A DNA stretch of 64,000 bases, from assembly GCA_963971575.1 (NCBI GenBank), contig OZ020622.1, forward strand, positions 10,206,279 through 10,270,278. Direction: 5' to 3'. Within the stretch, counting starts at the first letter, position 1. Each line of letters opens with the position of its first letter. A program made the position numbers and the translations under genes. Below, piece by piece: positions 43,180-55,284 of this stretch. The notes under the pieces are model-generated. The model had not been told where the DNA came from. It did not search any database and saw only the letters and a program-made list of their open reading frames with translations. This DNA is from Liopterus haemorrhoidalis. Taxonomy: Eukaryota > Arthropoda > Insecta > Coleoptera > Dytiscidae.

Positions 43180-44357
43180 TAGTCGGATTGCTGATAAGTG
43201 ACTGTTCGTTGCTACAAATATCGATATTCAATACTATATGTTTTCTCTGTCTATATCATTATGGGTACATTCGATTTGACGCTCCGAGCGTTCCGAGCAC
43301 GTTCTGTACACTCACTCAAACGTGTTCGATTTGACGCTCGGAGTACACTCAATTGTATTCGTTTTGCGATCGAGCGAGCATTTAGAGTGCGCTCTATGTG
43401 TTCGGGGTTTTAAGACCGAGCATATGGAGAATGACTTAAAAAAGTGGGGGAACGGCGGGAAAGAAATGAAAGTTTAAAATTAAATTATAAATAAAATAAA
43501 AATAATAGCCTTAGACAAATAATATTGTTATTTGTCTATGGCTACAGAGTACGGCCATTTTATGTATTTGTGACGTTCTGTAAACAGCAAAAAAATTATT
43601 AAAATACACCATGCATAAAATTAAAATGGAAAAAATTCATTATTTAATTCATTAATTATTATTTAATTTTTAATTAATTTTATTTCTTCATCATTGAAAA
43701 AAAATCAAGGAAAAACCGAGGTATATAATTTTGATTCATGACTGTCGTGAACTAATCTGACAGTAAAAACGCCGCCTAAAATTGTAGGATTAGATTTTAT
43801 AAACATTACGTCACAAGAACTCTCGCTCCGTTAGTGTTCTATTCATGACGTCACCATCAACTGTTCGCTCAGCGCTCGCTCTACTCTGTACAACTCGAAT
43901 GCACCCTATAATTATTTGCATACCCATAGTAACGTATAGTGACGCAAGTTGACAACTAACCTTCAAAATTATTTGAATAAAAAACAAAGCATTAGAAAGA
44001 AACAGTGTAATTCGTAGATATCTTTACTAATTAGAGCGCGAAAATAAATTTACAGCAGTACTCAAACAAACAAAATTATTAATTTTAAGGTAATAATTAT
44101 AAATAAGGAAAAATGTATACTCATACGTAAATTTTGGATTATAATTTGTTGTTTATTCCAGCAGATTTAAAATTAAAGTTTGTGAATTTAATAATTGGCC
44201 GCAAGCTATATTTTAATTAATATTTATTACCAGACACTGACAGTTAAGACAAAAAACAAAAAACATTTTTAAAATCGCTGAAAAATGGTAACTAGATTAT
44301 TATATGAATGCACAACTTGATACATACATGTAACAGTCACCTATCAGCAATCCGACT
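43180..44357. mobile_element. TA-flanked TIR element (~1.18 kb)
   Basis: TAGTCGGATTGCTGATAAGT and its inverse ACCTATCAGCAATCCGACTA, followed inside by GACTGT on both sides. TA at 43178-43179 and 44358-44359. No transposase. The left TA is the same TA that ends the preceding mariner. Confidence 0.82.
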
Positions 44358-44359
44358 AT

Positions 44360-45800
44360 ATGTACTTTTTTGTGCTCGTTATCATAAGCCAACCATTAAA
44401 GATGCCCTTCTTTGCAAGGTTACCAATTCTTGGTAAAGATTGTGAATATTTTGAAAAGTTGTGGCAAATAAAGTTGTTTAACAAAACTTTACTAACGCCC
44501 TGCGTGTATATATTTTATTAAAATTCTTACTCTGATTAAGGTCCTCGAGGAGAGTAAATACGACCCAGAGTAAAGTCTTCATTCAATAAACCACGTTGCA
44601 AATTATAAGGAACTTGTACATTAATTTCTAGAATTTAAAGGGAGTTCACGGCAATTTATGCTACAGTTTTAGTGGTCCCAAGACGCCTGCAGGAAATCTT
44701 ATTAATAATTAACCATCTGCTTAGCTCAAACCGCAATCTTTCATCACTTTAGTTTATCGGCATAGCCCACAGCATTTCCAATTCATATCACAAATTATTT
44801 AGAATAAATTGTTCATAGGACATGTTTCAGAAGCAGAATATTATCCGCACCTGACATTTGTAAAGTTAGTTTTCATGGTACTTACAAATAATTGTCTTGA
44901 ACACTGATTTTTTTATGGTTAAGATGCGTCAGCAACTTGGATATTGGCCCCAGGTACATATATTTTTATATAATATTACAAAAAATTAAAATTTTGGGGA
45001 AAAATTTATTTTAGATAATTAAGTAGATTGGAGAGATGATCTGCATTATTGCTTAGAGCTTCTTTGAGTGATATCGGGATATGAAATAGAGAGTCGATGA
45101 CAATGGGCCAAGCTCATAATATTTTACTAAATGTTAGTAGCACTACTAACGAATGCAACTAGACACTATTAAATATCTGCTGCTCATACTACGAAATTAG
45201 TGTTAATAGACCCTAATATTACTAAGTGAAAACAAGTGATTATTAAGTAGCACTTGGGGGTTATATTATCACTGGTATGAATATTAGGTAGTATAAAATG
45301 GACCTAAGACAAAATAGAGATATCCTTGAAATGCGCGAATTACGGGATCGTTACTTGCCTCGAAAAATATACAAAACTAGGAAAACCCATGGGTTATAAT
45401 GAATGAGAGACACATATTTTTTTATAGGTTTTCAAAAACAGTAATATATATTCGAATTGTTAAGATATGATTTACAACCTGCATTTGCAAAAAGTAGCAG
45501 TATGGTATTTCTGCTGAATTACAACATTGTTATTGATATTGCTTCACTATAGTTTAATAAAGGTTCATATCAACAACAGATTGGTAAATATCTAGTTAAT
45601 TTAAAAATAAATCTTGTAATTGACATAACTTCACGAAAATTTAGAATATAGGCCCGAATTTTGAGTGTATACTATCTACTACTAACGTAAAAGTACTGTT
45701 ACACCAACAAATCATACTTCTGGCTCTAACACAGCTCTCCGAGCTGATCCGTCGCGCTCTCTTTATAAATGTCAAATTTAGTAATACTGTGTTGTCACAT
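44360..45800. other. No gene recognised
   Basis: AT-rich spacer without recognisable features. Confidence 0.3.
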
Positions 45801-45801
45801 A

Positions 45802-46167
45802 CAGCCGGACAGATCTCTCGTGGCCGGACGTGAAACATGTGCGTGAAATTTGTAGTGTGGATTATCTACTTGAAATTGATGGAGTCTGAAAAAAAAAAAA
45901 AAAAAAAACGCGGGACGGGGGTGCTCTGGCCAATAAACAAGTCGACAAAGTGAACGTCAAATGCAGTAATCACTTAAATCAAGCAGCTACGTTTCTATAG
46001 TTTTGTTGTTCGACTGTAATGGGAGGAACTTGTGTTTGCAGACGTATCTAACTGATAAATATAATGTACACGTGTAAGAATGGGATGTGAATCAGATACT
46101 GTCTTTCATAGTGCCCTCTCTATGCGCACCATAAGCCACGCCCGGCCACGAGAGGTCTGTCCAGCTG
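45802..46167. mobile_element. TA-flanked MITE (~366 bp)
   Basis: CAGCCGGACAGATCTCTCGT then GGCCGG at the left; inverse of CAGCTGGACAGACCTCTCGT then GGCCGG at the right. TA at 45800-45801 and 46168-46169. A poly(A) run at 45890-45907 lies inside. Confidence 0.85.
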
Positions 46168-46429
46168 TACTGTTTTACAATTAACTAAAATAAGCTAATA
46201 GTGACATTATGGGATATAGTGTATAGCTCTTCTGTTTGTATGAATTTTCTAATAGCTGAAGTCTTTTTTCTTTTTCTTCTTAAGGTGCTCAATGCTCTGC
46301 ACTGCCACTTTTTTATTGGGTTCATTTCGATCGTAGGCTATTTACCCGTATACAGTTGTGTTGTGTGTGTTGCCTGTGGAACACAATCTTATGGGACCTA
46401 CAATTTATTATCGAGGAATCCGAACTACT

Positions 46430-46586
46430 AATTATTTTGAGAAAATTTTACCCGGGTGGCTGCTCTATGCCTTCCGAGGGACAAACGGTCGAAAAATGTA
46501 AAGTGTTTTTGCCGATGCCGGGGAAGGAACTCTGGCCCGCCGCTCAGTAGTCCACACACCAACTAACTGAGCTACGACCGCTCTTA
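46430..46586 (-). repeat. tRNA-derived SINE head
   Basis: Minus strand from 46586: GAGCGGTCGTAGCTCAGTTA, GTTGG (A box), about 35 bases, then CCAGAGTTCCTTCCCCGG (B box), and a body including GGAAGGCATAGAGCAGCCAC. Acceptor stem pairing is poor, so not a real tRNA gene. Confidence 0.65.
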
Positions 46587-46929
46587 AGTCTTTTTTATTT
46601 CACTGAAATAATTTGTTATTGTGCTCCACAATGAATTCAACTTTTAATGTTGATGAAATCTCTGTGAGATGGGTACAATTGTCAAATTTTTGTTTGCAGT
46701 TAATTTTGCTGCCTGGGCTGCTTCTTCATTTCTCTTGATACCAACGTAGGAAGGAATCCTTAGGATAATAACATCTTTTCCTTCAATAATTGCATTATGC
46801 ATGTTTTGTTGGATTTGTTGAATTGTCGGGTTTTTTATGTGGACTTTTTTGATGGCGTCTTTGAACTGTATGAATCAGTTTGTATAATATATTTTATATT
46901 TTCTTCATTTTAGACCTTGAAAATTTGTT

Positions 46930-47127
46930 AATTGGGTTTTTTTTTCAGGAAAAATGTCTTGTTTAAATAAAAATTCAAATGATTGAATAGACTGATTTCG
47001 TTAACTATATTATCTTTTCCGGTAAATAGATAGGTTGATTTACTGAAGAAGGTAATATAGTTATCGAAACCGGTCTATTCAATCATTTGAATTTTTATTC
47101 AAACAAGACCTGAAAAAAATAATCCCA
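46930..47127. repeat. Long hairpin repeat (arms ~85 bp)
   Basis: CTTGTTTAAATAAAAATTCA, AATGATTGAATAGAC at the left is inverted at the right as GTCTATTCAATCATT, TGAATTTTTATTCAAACAAG. Arms differ at few positions. A foldback or MITE able to form a stem of about 85 bp around a ~20-base loop. Confidence 0.8.
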
Positions 47128-47129
47128 AA

Positions 47130-47865
47130 TTAAAAAATGCAATATATTTGTTGTTTTCTAAATTTTCCTGGATATATTTTGTTTTTTTTTTAAGATACTG
47201 AATGCTTCTTTCGTATATATACTTATCGTCGATGGTAAGTATTATGGGGACTTAAGTTTTTAATAGCAATAATATGTTATTTTCAAAAAATATTGCCACA
47301 ATACAACCGAATCCTTAATTAGTGTTAAGGATTACTTCTTGTTGTTCTTAAAAAGTCCTTTTGATCTTGTTTGCCATATTAATTATGCTAATAGCATTAT
47401 CCTCTGACCGCATATAATCTCAATGATATCATTTACCGTCATTATTTAGGGCTTTGTGCTTTTCGAAGTTTGAAGCTACACTTTGAATAAGATAGTCTGC
47501 ATGTAAAACAACGGAGAGAGATGGATAGATGTAAGTCCATTTCACCGCAGCAAGGTTATCTCATGACAGGCGGGCATTGGGGAGTTGCTGAATTACACGG
47601 ACTATGCATACGCGAGAAGCTAGGCCTTACGCCCCTTCATTCAAATGCGAAATATTGCCACTGTCGATAACATTGATTGGCGCTGGGATACTGAATAGTT
47701 TCTTGAATTGAGAATTCCAATTTAGTATTCCTGAACTATATTATTGTTACTCTGTCGCTCAATTATTAACTGTGGGATTCGTTGATCAATATTGAAACGT
47801 TGAAAAATATTATCCCGAAATTACAAGCAGTAGTACGTTTTAAAAGAATTAAACCAGTGGTGTGC
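47130..47865. other. No gene recognised
   Basis: AT-rich spacer without recognisable features. Confidence 0.3.
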
Positions 47866-47889
47866 TACCTATTTCAATAACCGAATCTT

Positions 47890-48592
47890 TGTTAAAAATG
47901 GCTAAATACTGGTTTGACACCAATAAACTATCCCTCAACCTTGAAAAGATCCAAAAAAATTTGATTACCTTGCGCAAACATAATTTTGATAACACGGATA
48001 ATGTCATTTCTTGGTATACATGTGGACTCTAATCTTACATGGAACCACCATGTTAACATCCTTTCCGGCAGATTATGTTCCATAACCTTTCTCTTACGGA
48101 ACCTCTATAATTCTGTTAGTGGGGATGTTCTTATGGTGGCATACAATGCACTGTTCCACAGCCAGATTTCATATACCATCTTAGCATGGGGACATTCTAC
48201 AGCAGCTAAAAGAGTTTTCTCATTGCATCCGAGTTCTTGCATCCATTCTTTATAGATCTGACTGTAGAAACTCATTTAAAACCTTAAAAATTATGACGCT
48301 ACCATCTATCTACATTTATTGTACCCTCTTATATATGCATAAAAATCCAACTGGACTTACTACCTTCTCAGAAGTTCACATTTACAACACAAGAAACAAG
48401 TAAAATATTTATCCCAATTTCTTGAGACTGGCGAAATCAAGAAATGCTGTTAACTACTACTCCCGTAAATTTATGAATAAAGTACCGGTTAAAATCAAAC
48501 AAGTGGCCTTCAACAAATTTAAAAATGTCATGAAGGACTTATTAAAAATCCATTTTACTCCATAGAGGAATTCTTACATCACAGTTTTGTAA
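47890..48592 (+). pseudogene. Non-LTR ORF2 C-terminal part
   Basis: MAKYWFDTNKLSLNLEKIQK, then in the next frame SFLGIHVDSNLTWNHHVNIL, NLYNSVSGDVLMVAYNALFH, SQISYTILAWGHSTAAKRVF, later frames giving QVAFNKFKNVMKDLL and FYSIEEFLHHSF before the stop. This is the post-RT region of jockey-like elements. At least two frameshifts. 5'-truncated, no clear tail. Confidence 0.75.
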
Positions 48593-48707
48593 AGCTATAA
48601 AATGTACAAATCTTTCATGTATTTTTAATGTTATCAATGTAATTTCTGATCAGTAAAGTTTAGTATACTAAATTAATATATTGTAATATATTAACAAATA
48701 CATAAAC

Positions 48708-49650
48708 AAATTTTATGTTAAAATATTTTTTTATTAATTTTAATTCGAATGCCTAATACCATTATTTGGGTTTCTAAATATTTGCAGTATTTTTTTTTAT
48801 ATAGCAAGGTTCATTAATATTTTGAAAATTGCGCCTACGGCTTCCATTGGTTGTTTAACTCATAAACTCCGCCCCTCTGATTTCGTATACATTCAAACAT
48901 AGAATTAAATTATAATTTCAACACTTCCCACTGGTTATTAAATTTACGCTTTTAAAAATTAAATGCAACATTTGCCAAAATATAACTAGAATTTTGACAA
49001 AATAAAAATGCAAACAAAACGAAAAAATAAAAATTTACGGGAATCGAACTCTAGTTTGCAACTTACGAAGAGAGAACGTTACCACTGGACTACGGAGTCC
49101 ACTCGTTTACTGTGTTAAATAGCGGATTAAATATTTTACATATTTTAGTTAAGAACACAAAAAATGCGTTATTTTCCGAAAACATAATCTGATCAAAAAT
49201 TCCTGTTGAACTATTCCGGTTCACACCAATGTACATTATTTAAAATTTGTTCAGATTTTTAGTTTAAACCATCTGGGCTACAGGGTGTGGGACAATTTTT
49301 TTTTGCACAATTTTGGCAAAAATCGCGTCAAAATAATTTATTTTTCAAAAATAAAATTTTGGTCGTTAATCCACGTACCAAGGGCTTTCATTTGATACCC
49401 TACACAGAATTGTATTTTTTTTTTTTCGATGAGCATATATTTGTTTATATTTTTATGGGAATATGTGTTTTAAATGTTTTAGTATTTTTTCTATGTGCGG
49501 ATCAAAGAGTTGTATAAGCATGCCAAATTTCAACTCTCTAGGTTTAGCCGTTTGGCTACTATTTTTACCGAACAGACAGACAGACAGACAGACGACAAAA
49601 TGACGGTATAACGGTTTTTTGGTCATACCTACAAAACCCTAAAAATGGGG
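48708..49650 (-). mobile_element. Family A copy A7, 3'-truncated
   Basis: Minus orientation, left end at 49650 (AGGGTTTTGTAGGTATGACC), GTCT tract short. tRNA-like module 49037-49103: TCCGTAGTCCAGTGGTAACG and B box AGAGTTCGATTCCCG, the most canonical of all copies. It stops at 48708, before the right subterminal repeat. Confidence 0.82.
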
Positions 49651-49654
49651 CACT

Positions 49655-50690
49655 AGAAGGTTAAATTATCAAACGTATAATGATTTAAAAAAATATATTT
49701 TGATGCGATTACCGTCAAAAATGAAAACCAAATTTTGTGTCAATTACTGCCTTTGAAACCCTGAAATATGTGATAATGTACCGTTCACAACAATTTTTTA
49801 GCAATTATGATAATGTAGCAAAATGTATCAATAGAAAATAACTATTATTTTCTAAATTGTCTATGAATAAATTATACCAGAATATTAAAAATTGCACTTA
49901 AACTGAATAATTTAGCAAATTCAATATTTCTAAAACAATTTGTATTTTATATCTAATGTTTCTGGTGATTTCAGTTATAATATTTCTGTAATTAAAATTT
50001 GAAACCCATTTCTATACCTATGGACAGTAAATGTTTCGACGGAATGACAAATGTACGAAAAAAAGTTTTCTGACATTTTTGGTATTGATAAAAAATATAA
50101 ATCGTTGGTGATCTGTTTTCATGCGTGTTGAATTCCATAGGATTTATTTGACATATAAACATAAATGGTGATATATAAATATCAACTTTTTACCCTAAGA
50201 ATTTTTTATTTTATAAATCGACTGTTAAAAATTTGCTGGACATTTATTTTTTCCACTGTTTTTATTGATGACACTGTTCATAAACAAAAACAAATTAATA
50301 ATGTTTGTAAAAACATTTTGAATTATTACACAAATATTTTAAGATTAAATCTTTCAACAGATACATAACAATATATTTTTATAAAAACTATTTCATAAAG
50401 CATACAAAACTGTGCGGTGATTAACGCTATATCTACGAGGATTGCCTCTTATATTGTCACAATTATGACATAATTGTATGCTAATGTCCCAGTTCCTTGA
50501 GCGGTCTTTAGGTGGTGTAGGTCGCGGTTGCTGACTTGCGGTTTTGGGAATTAAAGAATGTGCAGAGTGTTGCGTGTTTATCAATATAAGTTTTGAACTA
50601 CTTTCTAATGTGTTGATAAACAATATTCAATTGTGCCGACTATGGTCTTTAATTGCTACCAACAATTATACAAATGAATATTGTTTCCAA
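49655..50690. other. No gene recognised; decayed family A end
   Basis: CCTTTGAAACCCTGAAATAT followed by GTGATAATGTACCGTTCACA at 49750-49790 is a worn family A 3' end. Otherwise AT-rich with no recognised gene; the frame at 50393-50623 (minus) resembles nothing. Confidence 0.3.
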
Positions 50691-50695
50691 AACAA

Positions 50696-51070
50696 TTGAT
50701 GTAGGACCTGACGTCATAGTGTCCTAGTTAACAGTTATAAAATGGTCTTAGGAATTAGAGTCGGGGGTCAGTTATTCAGTAGTTATTCATTCGATCATTT
50801 TTGTGAGCACGCTACTCAAGGACCAGCCCAGCTGTTCAAGTCACCAACCCAAGATGTCAGTGCCGTCTACAGGGCTTCTCCACGTGTCCGCCTCGTGCGG
50901 ATACATGGGGTGGTTCGACCGATCCTGGAGAAGCCGGGGCAAGAACGGGACTTACATCAGCTACTAACGGACAACACCAGCAGCCACTCTGACAGTTAAT
51001 TGTATTCTGATGTAAAATTATTATTATATAATAAATTTTGTAGAAAAGATGTCCGTTCTTAAATCCACCC
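50696..51070 (+). mobile_element. Putative solo LTR
   Basis: Begins TGTAGGACCTGACGTCATAG and ends CACCCCGTGACA, i.e. TG...CA. In order it has TATAAAAT (50736), TCAGTTATTCAGTAGTTATT about 30 bases on (initiator-like), a GC-richer R/U5-like part and AATAAA (51031). No matching second LTR or gag/pol is in the window. Target duplication not evident. Could instead be part of another gene's promoter. Confidence 0.45.
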
Positions 51071-51125
51071 CGTGACAATATTTCGGAATTGCGCTAAAAC
51101 TAGTGCTGCCATTTGGCAACTGACG

Positions 51126-51734
51126 CAAAAACGGTTAGAGAAAACGAACTGAGGTTACAATTTTTGGATTCCTCGTAGTTTATTTAGTGCAGAAAAAAAT
51201 TTGGGGCTTTAATCGTTTAATGTATTTTGAGTACCTGAACTTGTAGTGCGATTTTCACAACTTTGCAATATGTAACTTGGTCACATTTCCCAGCAAGTCA
51301 ACGATACGTATTATATATGTATGTGCTCCCATATTGTACATAGAATCGCATTTTACATAAGAATGAATTGCATTATAAAATTAACAAAAATTTCTACAAA
51401 TACCTTATCAATCGGTCCAATTTTTGTCTCCATAAATTCCAAGCACTAAAGTCCACAATATCACACACTTTTTCAAGTTCACGCTACACTTTTGTCACTT
51501 AAAAATAACTAAAAACGACAGACAAAATGCAAACGCCACTTGCAAAAATATCGCCTCACTACTAATCAAGATGTTGACCGTAATAAAACTCATTAAGGAA
51601 TATAGTCATTAAAAATTAATAGATAAGGAACAGACTTGTTTAAAATAGTTAGGTACTTATGAGAATAAACACATACATTGATATTTCATCAATAGTATAC
51701 AGGTGAAGTTATATTTTCTAATGCACATTTTTTT
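51126..51734 (+). repeat. Left arm of large inverted repeat
   Basis: 609 bp closely matching the inverse of 53887-54495, from CAAAAACGGTTAGAGAAAAC to TTCTAATGCACATTTTTTT. Differences are scattered single bases. Its outer end is one unit of the tandem repeat at 51784-52560. Confidence 0.9.
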
Positions 51735-51783
51735 ATAATTATTATTATTGGATAGAGCATAATTTACATTGTGAAAATTTTGA

Positions 51784-52560
51784 AATAAAAACAATCACAA
51801 CACAAAAACGGTTAGAGAAAACGACCTGAGGTTAAAATTTTTGGATTCCTCGTAGTTTATTTGGTCTGGAAAAAATTTTGGGCTTTAATCGTTTAACGCG
51901 TTTTGAGATTAAGATATTTTTCTTTAATGTCATAATTTATATTATTTATGAAAATTGTGTATTAAAAAATTAAACAACTCAAAAACGGCTAGAGATAGCG
52001 CCCTGCGGTTAGAATTTTTTGATTCTTCGTAGTTCGTTTAACCTAGAGAAAATTTAAGGCGTAAATCGCTCAACGCGTTTTGAGAGTAAGACAATTTTTT
52101 AATGTCATAATTTATATTATTTGTGAGCATTGTGAAATAAAAAAAATCACAACTCAAAAACGATTAGAGATAACGCCCTGCGGTTAGAATTTTTAGAATC
52201 TCCGTAGTTCATTTAATCTAGAAAAAATTTAAGGCTTTAATCGCTTAACGCGTTTTTAGATCAGGACAATTTTTTTTATTGTCATAATTTACATTATTTG
52301 TGAAAATTGTGAAATAAAAAACACAACTCAAAAATGTTTAGAGATAGCGCCTTGCGGTTAGAATTTTTAGATTTTCCGTAGTTTATTTAGTCTAGAAAAA
52401 ATTTGAGGCCTTATTTGTTTCGCATATTTTAAAATTATGACAAATTTTATTATGGCCTGATTTATAGAAATTTTCATTTTCGCATGAACGTATCTCAAAA
52501 ACTAAATGCGGTTGAAATTTTTGAAATCTTGAGGTCCTAATTGACTTGTAACCACATTTT
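51784..52560 (+). repeat. ~175-bp tandem array, about 5 units
   Basis: Blocks starting ACTCAAAAACGGCTAGAGAT and including GCCCTGCGGTTAGAATTTTT and AATCGCTTAACGCGTTTTGA recur at about 51802, 51978, 52152, 52327 and (degenerate) 52492. The unit is the same as the outer terminus of the inverted-repeat arms. Related inverted units lie at 63770-64000. Confidence 0.85.
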
Positions 52561-52615
52561 GAAGAAATAAAGCATTTTTTTTTTTTTTTTGAAAATTTAC
52601 TTTTTTTTTAATTTT

Positions 52616-52712
52616 TAAAGCAATAACTAACAACTTTTGATAAATCAGCATAAATTAAATAAGTACTTTGTGATGGCGGTCGGTCCTGTGGTGGCCACAG
52701 CAGATTTTTTTT
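52616..52712 (+). repeat. Family B copy B3, 3' end only
   Basis: GCAATAACTAACAACTTTTG, TACTTTGTGATGGCGGTCGG and hairpin CTGTGGTGGCCACAG (52686-52700) followed by a T run. The hairpin is perfect here. Confidence 0.8.
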
Positions 52713-52724
52713 TCTTTAAGATTT

Positions 52725-52795
52725 CGCGGAACACTTGGAAAATTTTGCGACACACTAATGTGCCGCATCACACCCTTTGTAAAATACTGATCTAG
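52725..52795. repeat. hAT-type end fragment
   Basis: TTTCGCGGAACACTTGG, TTGCGACACACTAATGTGCC and GCATCACACCC resemble the GTGCCGCG interior next to many hAT ends. Only one side is visible. Confidence 0.35.
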
Positions 52796-52849
52796 ATAGT
52801 AACCTGAACTGGAGAGAGCACATTGATTATTTTGAATAGTAGATTGCGA

Positions 52850-53685
52850 AAATGCATTTTTTTGTTAATTTGAATTCGAACCCCTAATACCATTATTTAG
52901 GTTTCTAAATATGAGCAGTATTTTTTTTTATATGTAGAAAGGTTCATTAAGATTTTGAAAGTTGCGCCTATGGCTTCCATTGGTTGTTATATAACTAGAA
53001 TTTTGAAAAAATAATTTAAACAAAATAAAAATGCAAAAAACAGAACAAAAAATAATATTGTCTCTTCTCGCAGAGATCGAACTGAGTTAGCTGGGTGAGA
53101 AGGATACACATCCAGGATACACCTTCCAGTGTAGCGTGTTACAAAGCTATAACTTGTGTACATTATTAGCCAAAAAACACAAAAAATACGTTTTTTTCCA
53201 AAAACAATCTGATCAAAAATTCCTGTGGTACTATTCCGGTTCACACCAATGTACATTACTTAGAATTTTTTCAGATTTTTAGTTTAAACCATCTGGGCTA
53301 CAGGGTGTGGGACAAAAATTTGTTTGCACAATTTTGGCAAAAATCGCTTCAAAATAATTTATTTTGCAAAAATAAAAATTTGATCGTTAATCCAAGTACC
53401 GAGGGCTTTCATTTGATACCCTACTCAGAATTATAAAAAAAAAAATTTTTTTTTCGATGAGCACATATTTGCTTATATTTTTAGGGGGATATGTTTTTTA
53501 GATGTTTTAGTATTTTTCCTATGTGCGGGTCAAAGAGTTGTATAAGCATGCCAAATTTCAACTCTCTAGCTTTAGCCGTTTGGCTACAATTTTTACCGAA
53601 CAGAAAGACAGACAGACAGACAGACAGACAGACGACAAAATGACGGTATAAGGGTTTTTTGGTCATACCTACAAAACCCTAAAAA
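52850..53685 (-). mobile_element. Family A copy A8, 3'-truncated
   Basis: Minus orientation, left end 53685. tRNA-like module 53061-53127 with B box CAGTTCGATCTCTGCG and a hardly recognisable A box. A deletion removes part of the body near 52988. Truncated before the right end. Confidence 0.8.
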
Positions 53686-53708
53686 GAGATTATAAGTTGC
53701 CAAATTTT

Positions 53709-53892
53709 TATGAGTTGTATAAGCATGCCAAATTTCAACTCTCTAGGTTTAGCCGTTTGGCTAAAATTTTTACCGAACAGACAGACAGACAGACAGCCAG
53801 ACAGACAGACAGATAGACAGACAGACAGACAGACAGACGACAAAATGACGATATAAGAGTTTTTTGGTCATACCTACAAAACCCTAAAAAAA
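53709..53892 (-). repeat. Family A copy A9, left end only
   Basis: From AGGGTTTTGTAGGTATGACC at 53890 through a variable GTCT tract (53779-53837) to TTTGGCATGCTTATACAACTC. It is in tandem with A8, 25 bases apart, and joins the right inverted-repeat arm. Confidence 0.85.
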
Positions 53893-54495
53893 TGTGCATT
53901 AGAAAATATAACTTCACCTGTATACTATTGATGAAATATCAATGTATGTGTTTAATCTCATATGTAACTATTTTAAACAAGTCTGTTCCTTATCTATTAA
54001 TTTTTAATGACTATATTCCTTAATGAGCTTTATTACGGTCAACAATCTTGATTAGTAGTGACGCGATATTTTTGCAAGTGGCGTTTGCATTTTGTCTGTC
54101 GTTTTTAGTTATTTTTAAGTGACAAAAGTGCAGAGTGAACTTGAAAAAGTGTGTGATATTATGGACTTTAGTGCTTGGACTTTATGGAGACAAAAATTGG
54201 ACCGATTGATAAGGTATTTGTAGAAATTTTTGTTAATTTTATAATGCAATTCATTGTTATGTAAAATGCGATTCTATGTACAATATGGAAGCACATACAT
54301 ACATATATAATACGTATCGTTAACATACTGGGAAATGTGACTAAGTTACATATTGGAAAAGTTGTGAAATCACACTGCAAGTTCAGGTACTCAAAATAAA
54401 TTAAACGATTAAAGCCACAAATTTTTTTCTGCACTAAATAAACTACGAGGAATCCAAAAATTGTAACCTCAGTTCGTTTTCTCTAACCGTTTTTG
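53887..54495 (-). repeat. Right arm of large inverted repeat
   Basis: Inverse partner of 51126-51734. On the plus strand it carries ATGGACTTTAGTGCTTGGAC (codes MDFSAWTLWRQKLDRLIR) followed by a GGTATTTG donor-like site. The left arm has GTG instead of ATG and one coding change (Thr to Asn). This might be a relic first exon, but I cannot identify it. Confidence 0.9.
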
Positions 54496-54719
54496 GTTGT
54501 GATTTTTTTCGTTGAATTTTCATAAATAATGTAAATTAAGTCTTAGTACATAGAACAATGGATAAATTATTTTCAAAATATTGTTCATTTTGACTTGATT
54601 ACTATATACATATAATTTAATTGTTCAATTATTTTATTAATGTACATCAGAGGAGACTCTTAGTATTTACTGTAAGTCTAAACATTTTTGTCTGTGATTT
54701 ATATTTATTAATTTAATAA

Positions 54720-54850
54720 AATTTTCCAGCCCTTGAAAAAGGTCTAAAAAATTAGACCGAAATATCGGGTACTAGTAAAATTTTTTACTTTTCTCCACCG
54801 CTATTCCCAAAAACATTCATAATTACATTATTGGAACGGAATAACCATAA
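54720..54850 (+). repeat. Possible Penelope/retroelement 3' tail
   Basis: CCTTGAAAAAGGTCTAAAAA, ATTAGACCGAAATATCGGGT: a hairpin GGTCT/AGACC followed by GAAA, the same layout as the 3' region of the Penelope-like element at 25755-25785. Confidence 0.35.
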
Positions 54851-54869
54851 ATACAAATATATACGGTAT

Positions 54870-55192
54870 AACTAGGGAATAGGTACCTACGCAACTACAA
54901 TCATGTGTCGTATGACGCAAACGCAAACTACATATGCTTTGTTCAATGTACGGTGATTCTAAACAGGTGACATTGTTATGTTAGTGTGAGTTTGTTTTGT
55001 CATTAAACTAGAAAAAGGGTAGCTCGCTTCGCTCGGCTTCTTCGAACCTTTACTAAAACCCTTACTAACCTAACCTAACCTAAGATAGTGTTTTGTCATT
55101 AAACTAGAAGATGGATAACTCGCTCCGCTCAGTTTTAGACTTTCACTAACTAAAACTAACCTTGTAACGTTGTAGGTACCTATTCCCTAGTT
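54870..55192. mobile_element. MITE (~323 bp) with internal direct repeats
   Basis: AACTAGGGAATAGGTACCTACG and its inverse at 55171-55192. Inside, TTTGTCATTAAACTAGAA followed by CTCGCTTCGCTC / CTCGCTCCGCTC occurs twice, about 87 bases apart (54998, 55091). No coding capacity. Confidence 0.8.
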
Positions 55193-55206
55193 TAGCCAAG
55201 TATATT

Positions 55207-55209
<3 letters not shown>

Positions 55210-55281
<72 letters not shown>
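55210..55281. repeat. (TA)n microsatellite
   Basis: About 36 uninterrupted TA units directly after the MITE. Confidence 0.97.

Positions 55282-55284
<3 letters not shown>

Noticed and set aside
50393..50623. Possible small protein gene (minus strand)
   Set aside because: No recognised domain, no splice sites or promoter, and codon use no different from the spacer.
50696..51070. Host promoter with first exon
   Set aside because: A TATA box and AATAAA within 300 bases, bounded by TG and CA, fit an LTR better. No host coding sequence follows.
54168..54434. 88-codon frame in the inverted-repeat arm
   Set aside because: The matching left arm does not keep the frame, so it is not under coding selection.
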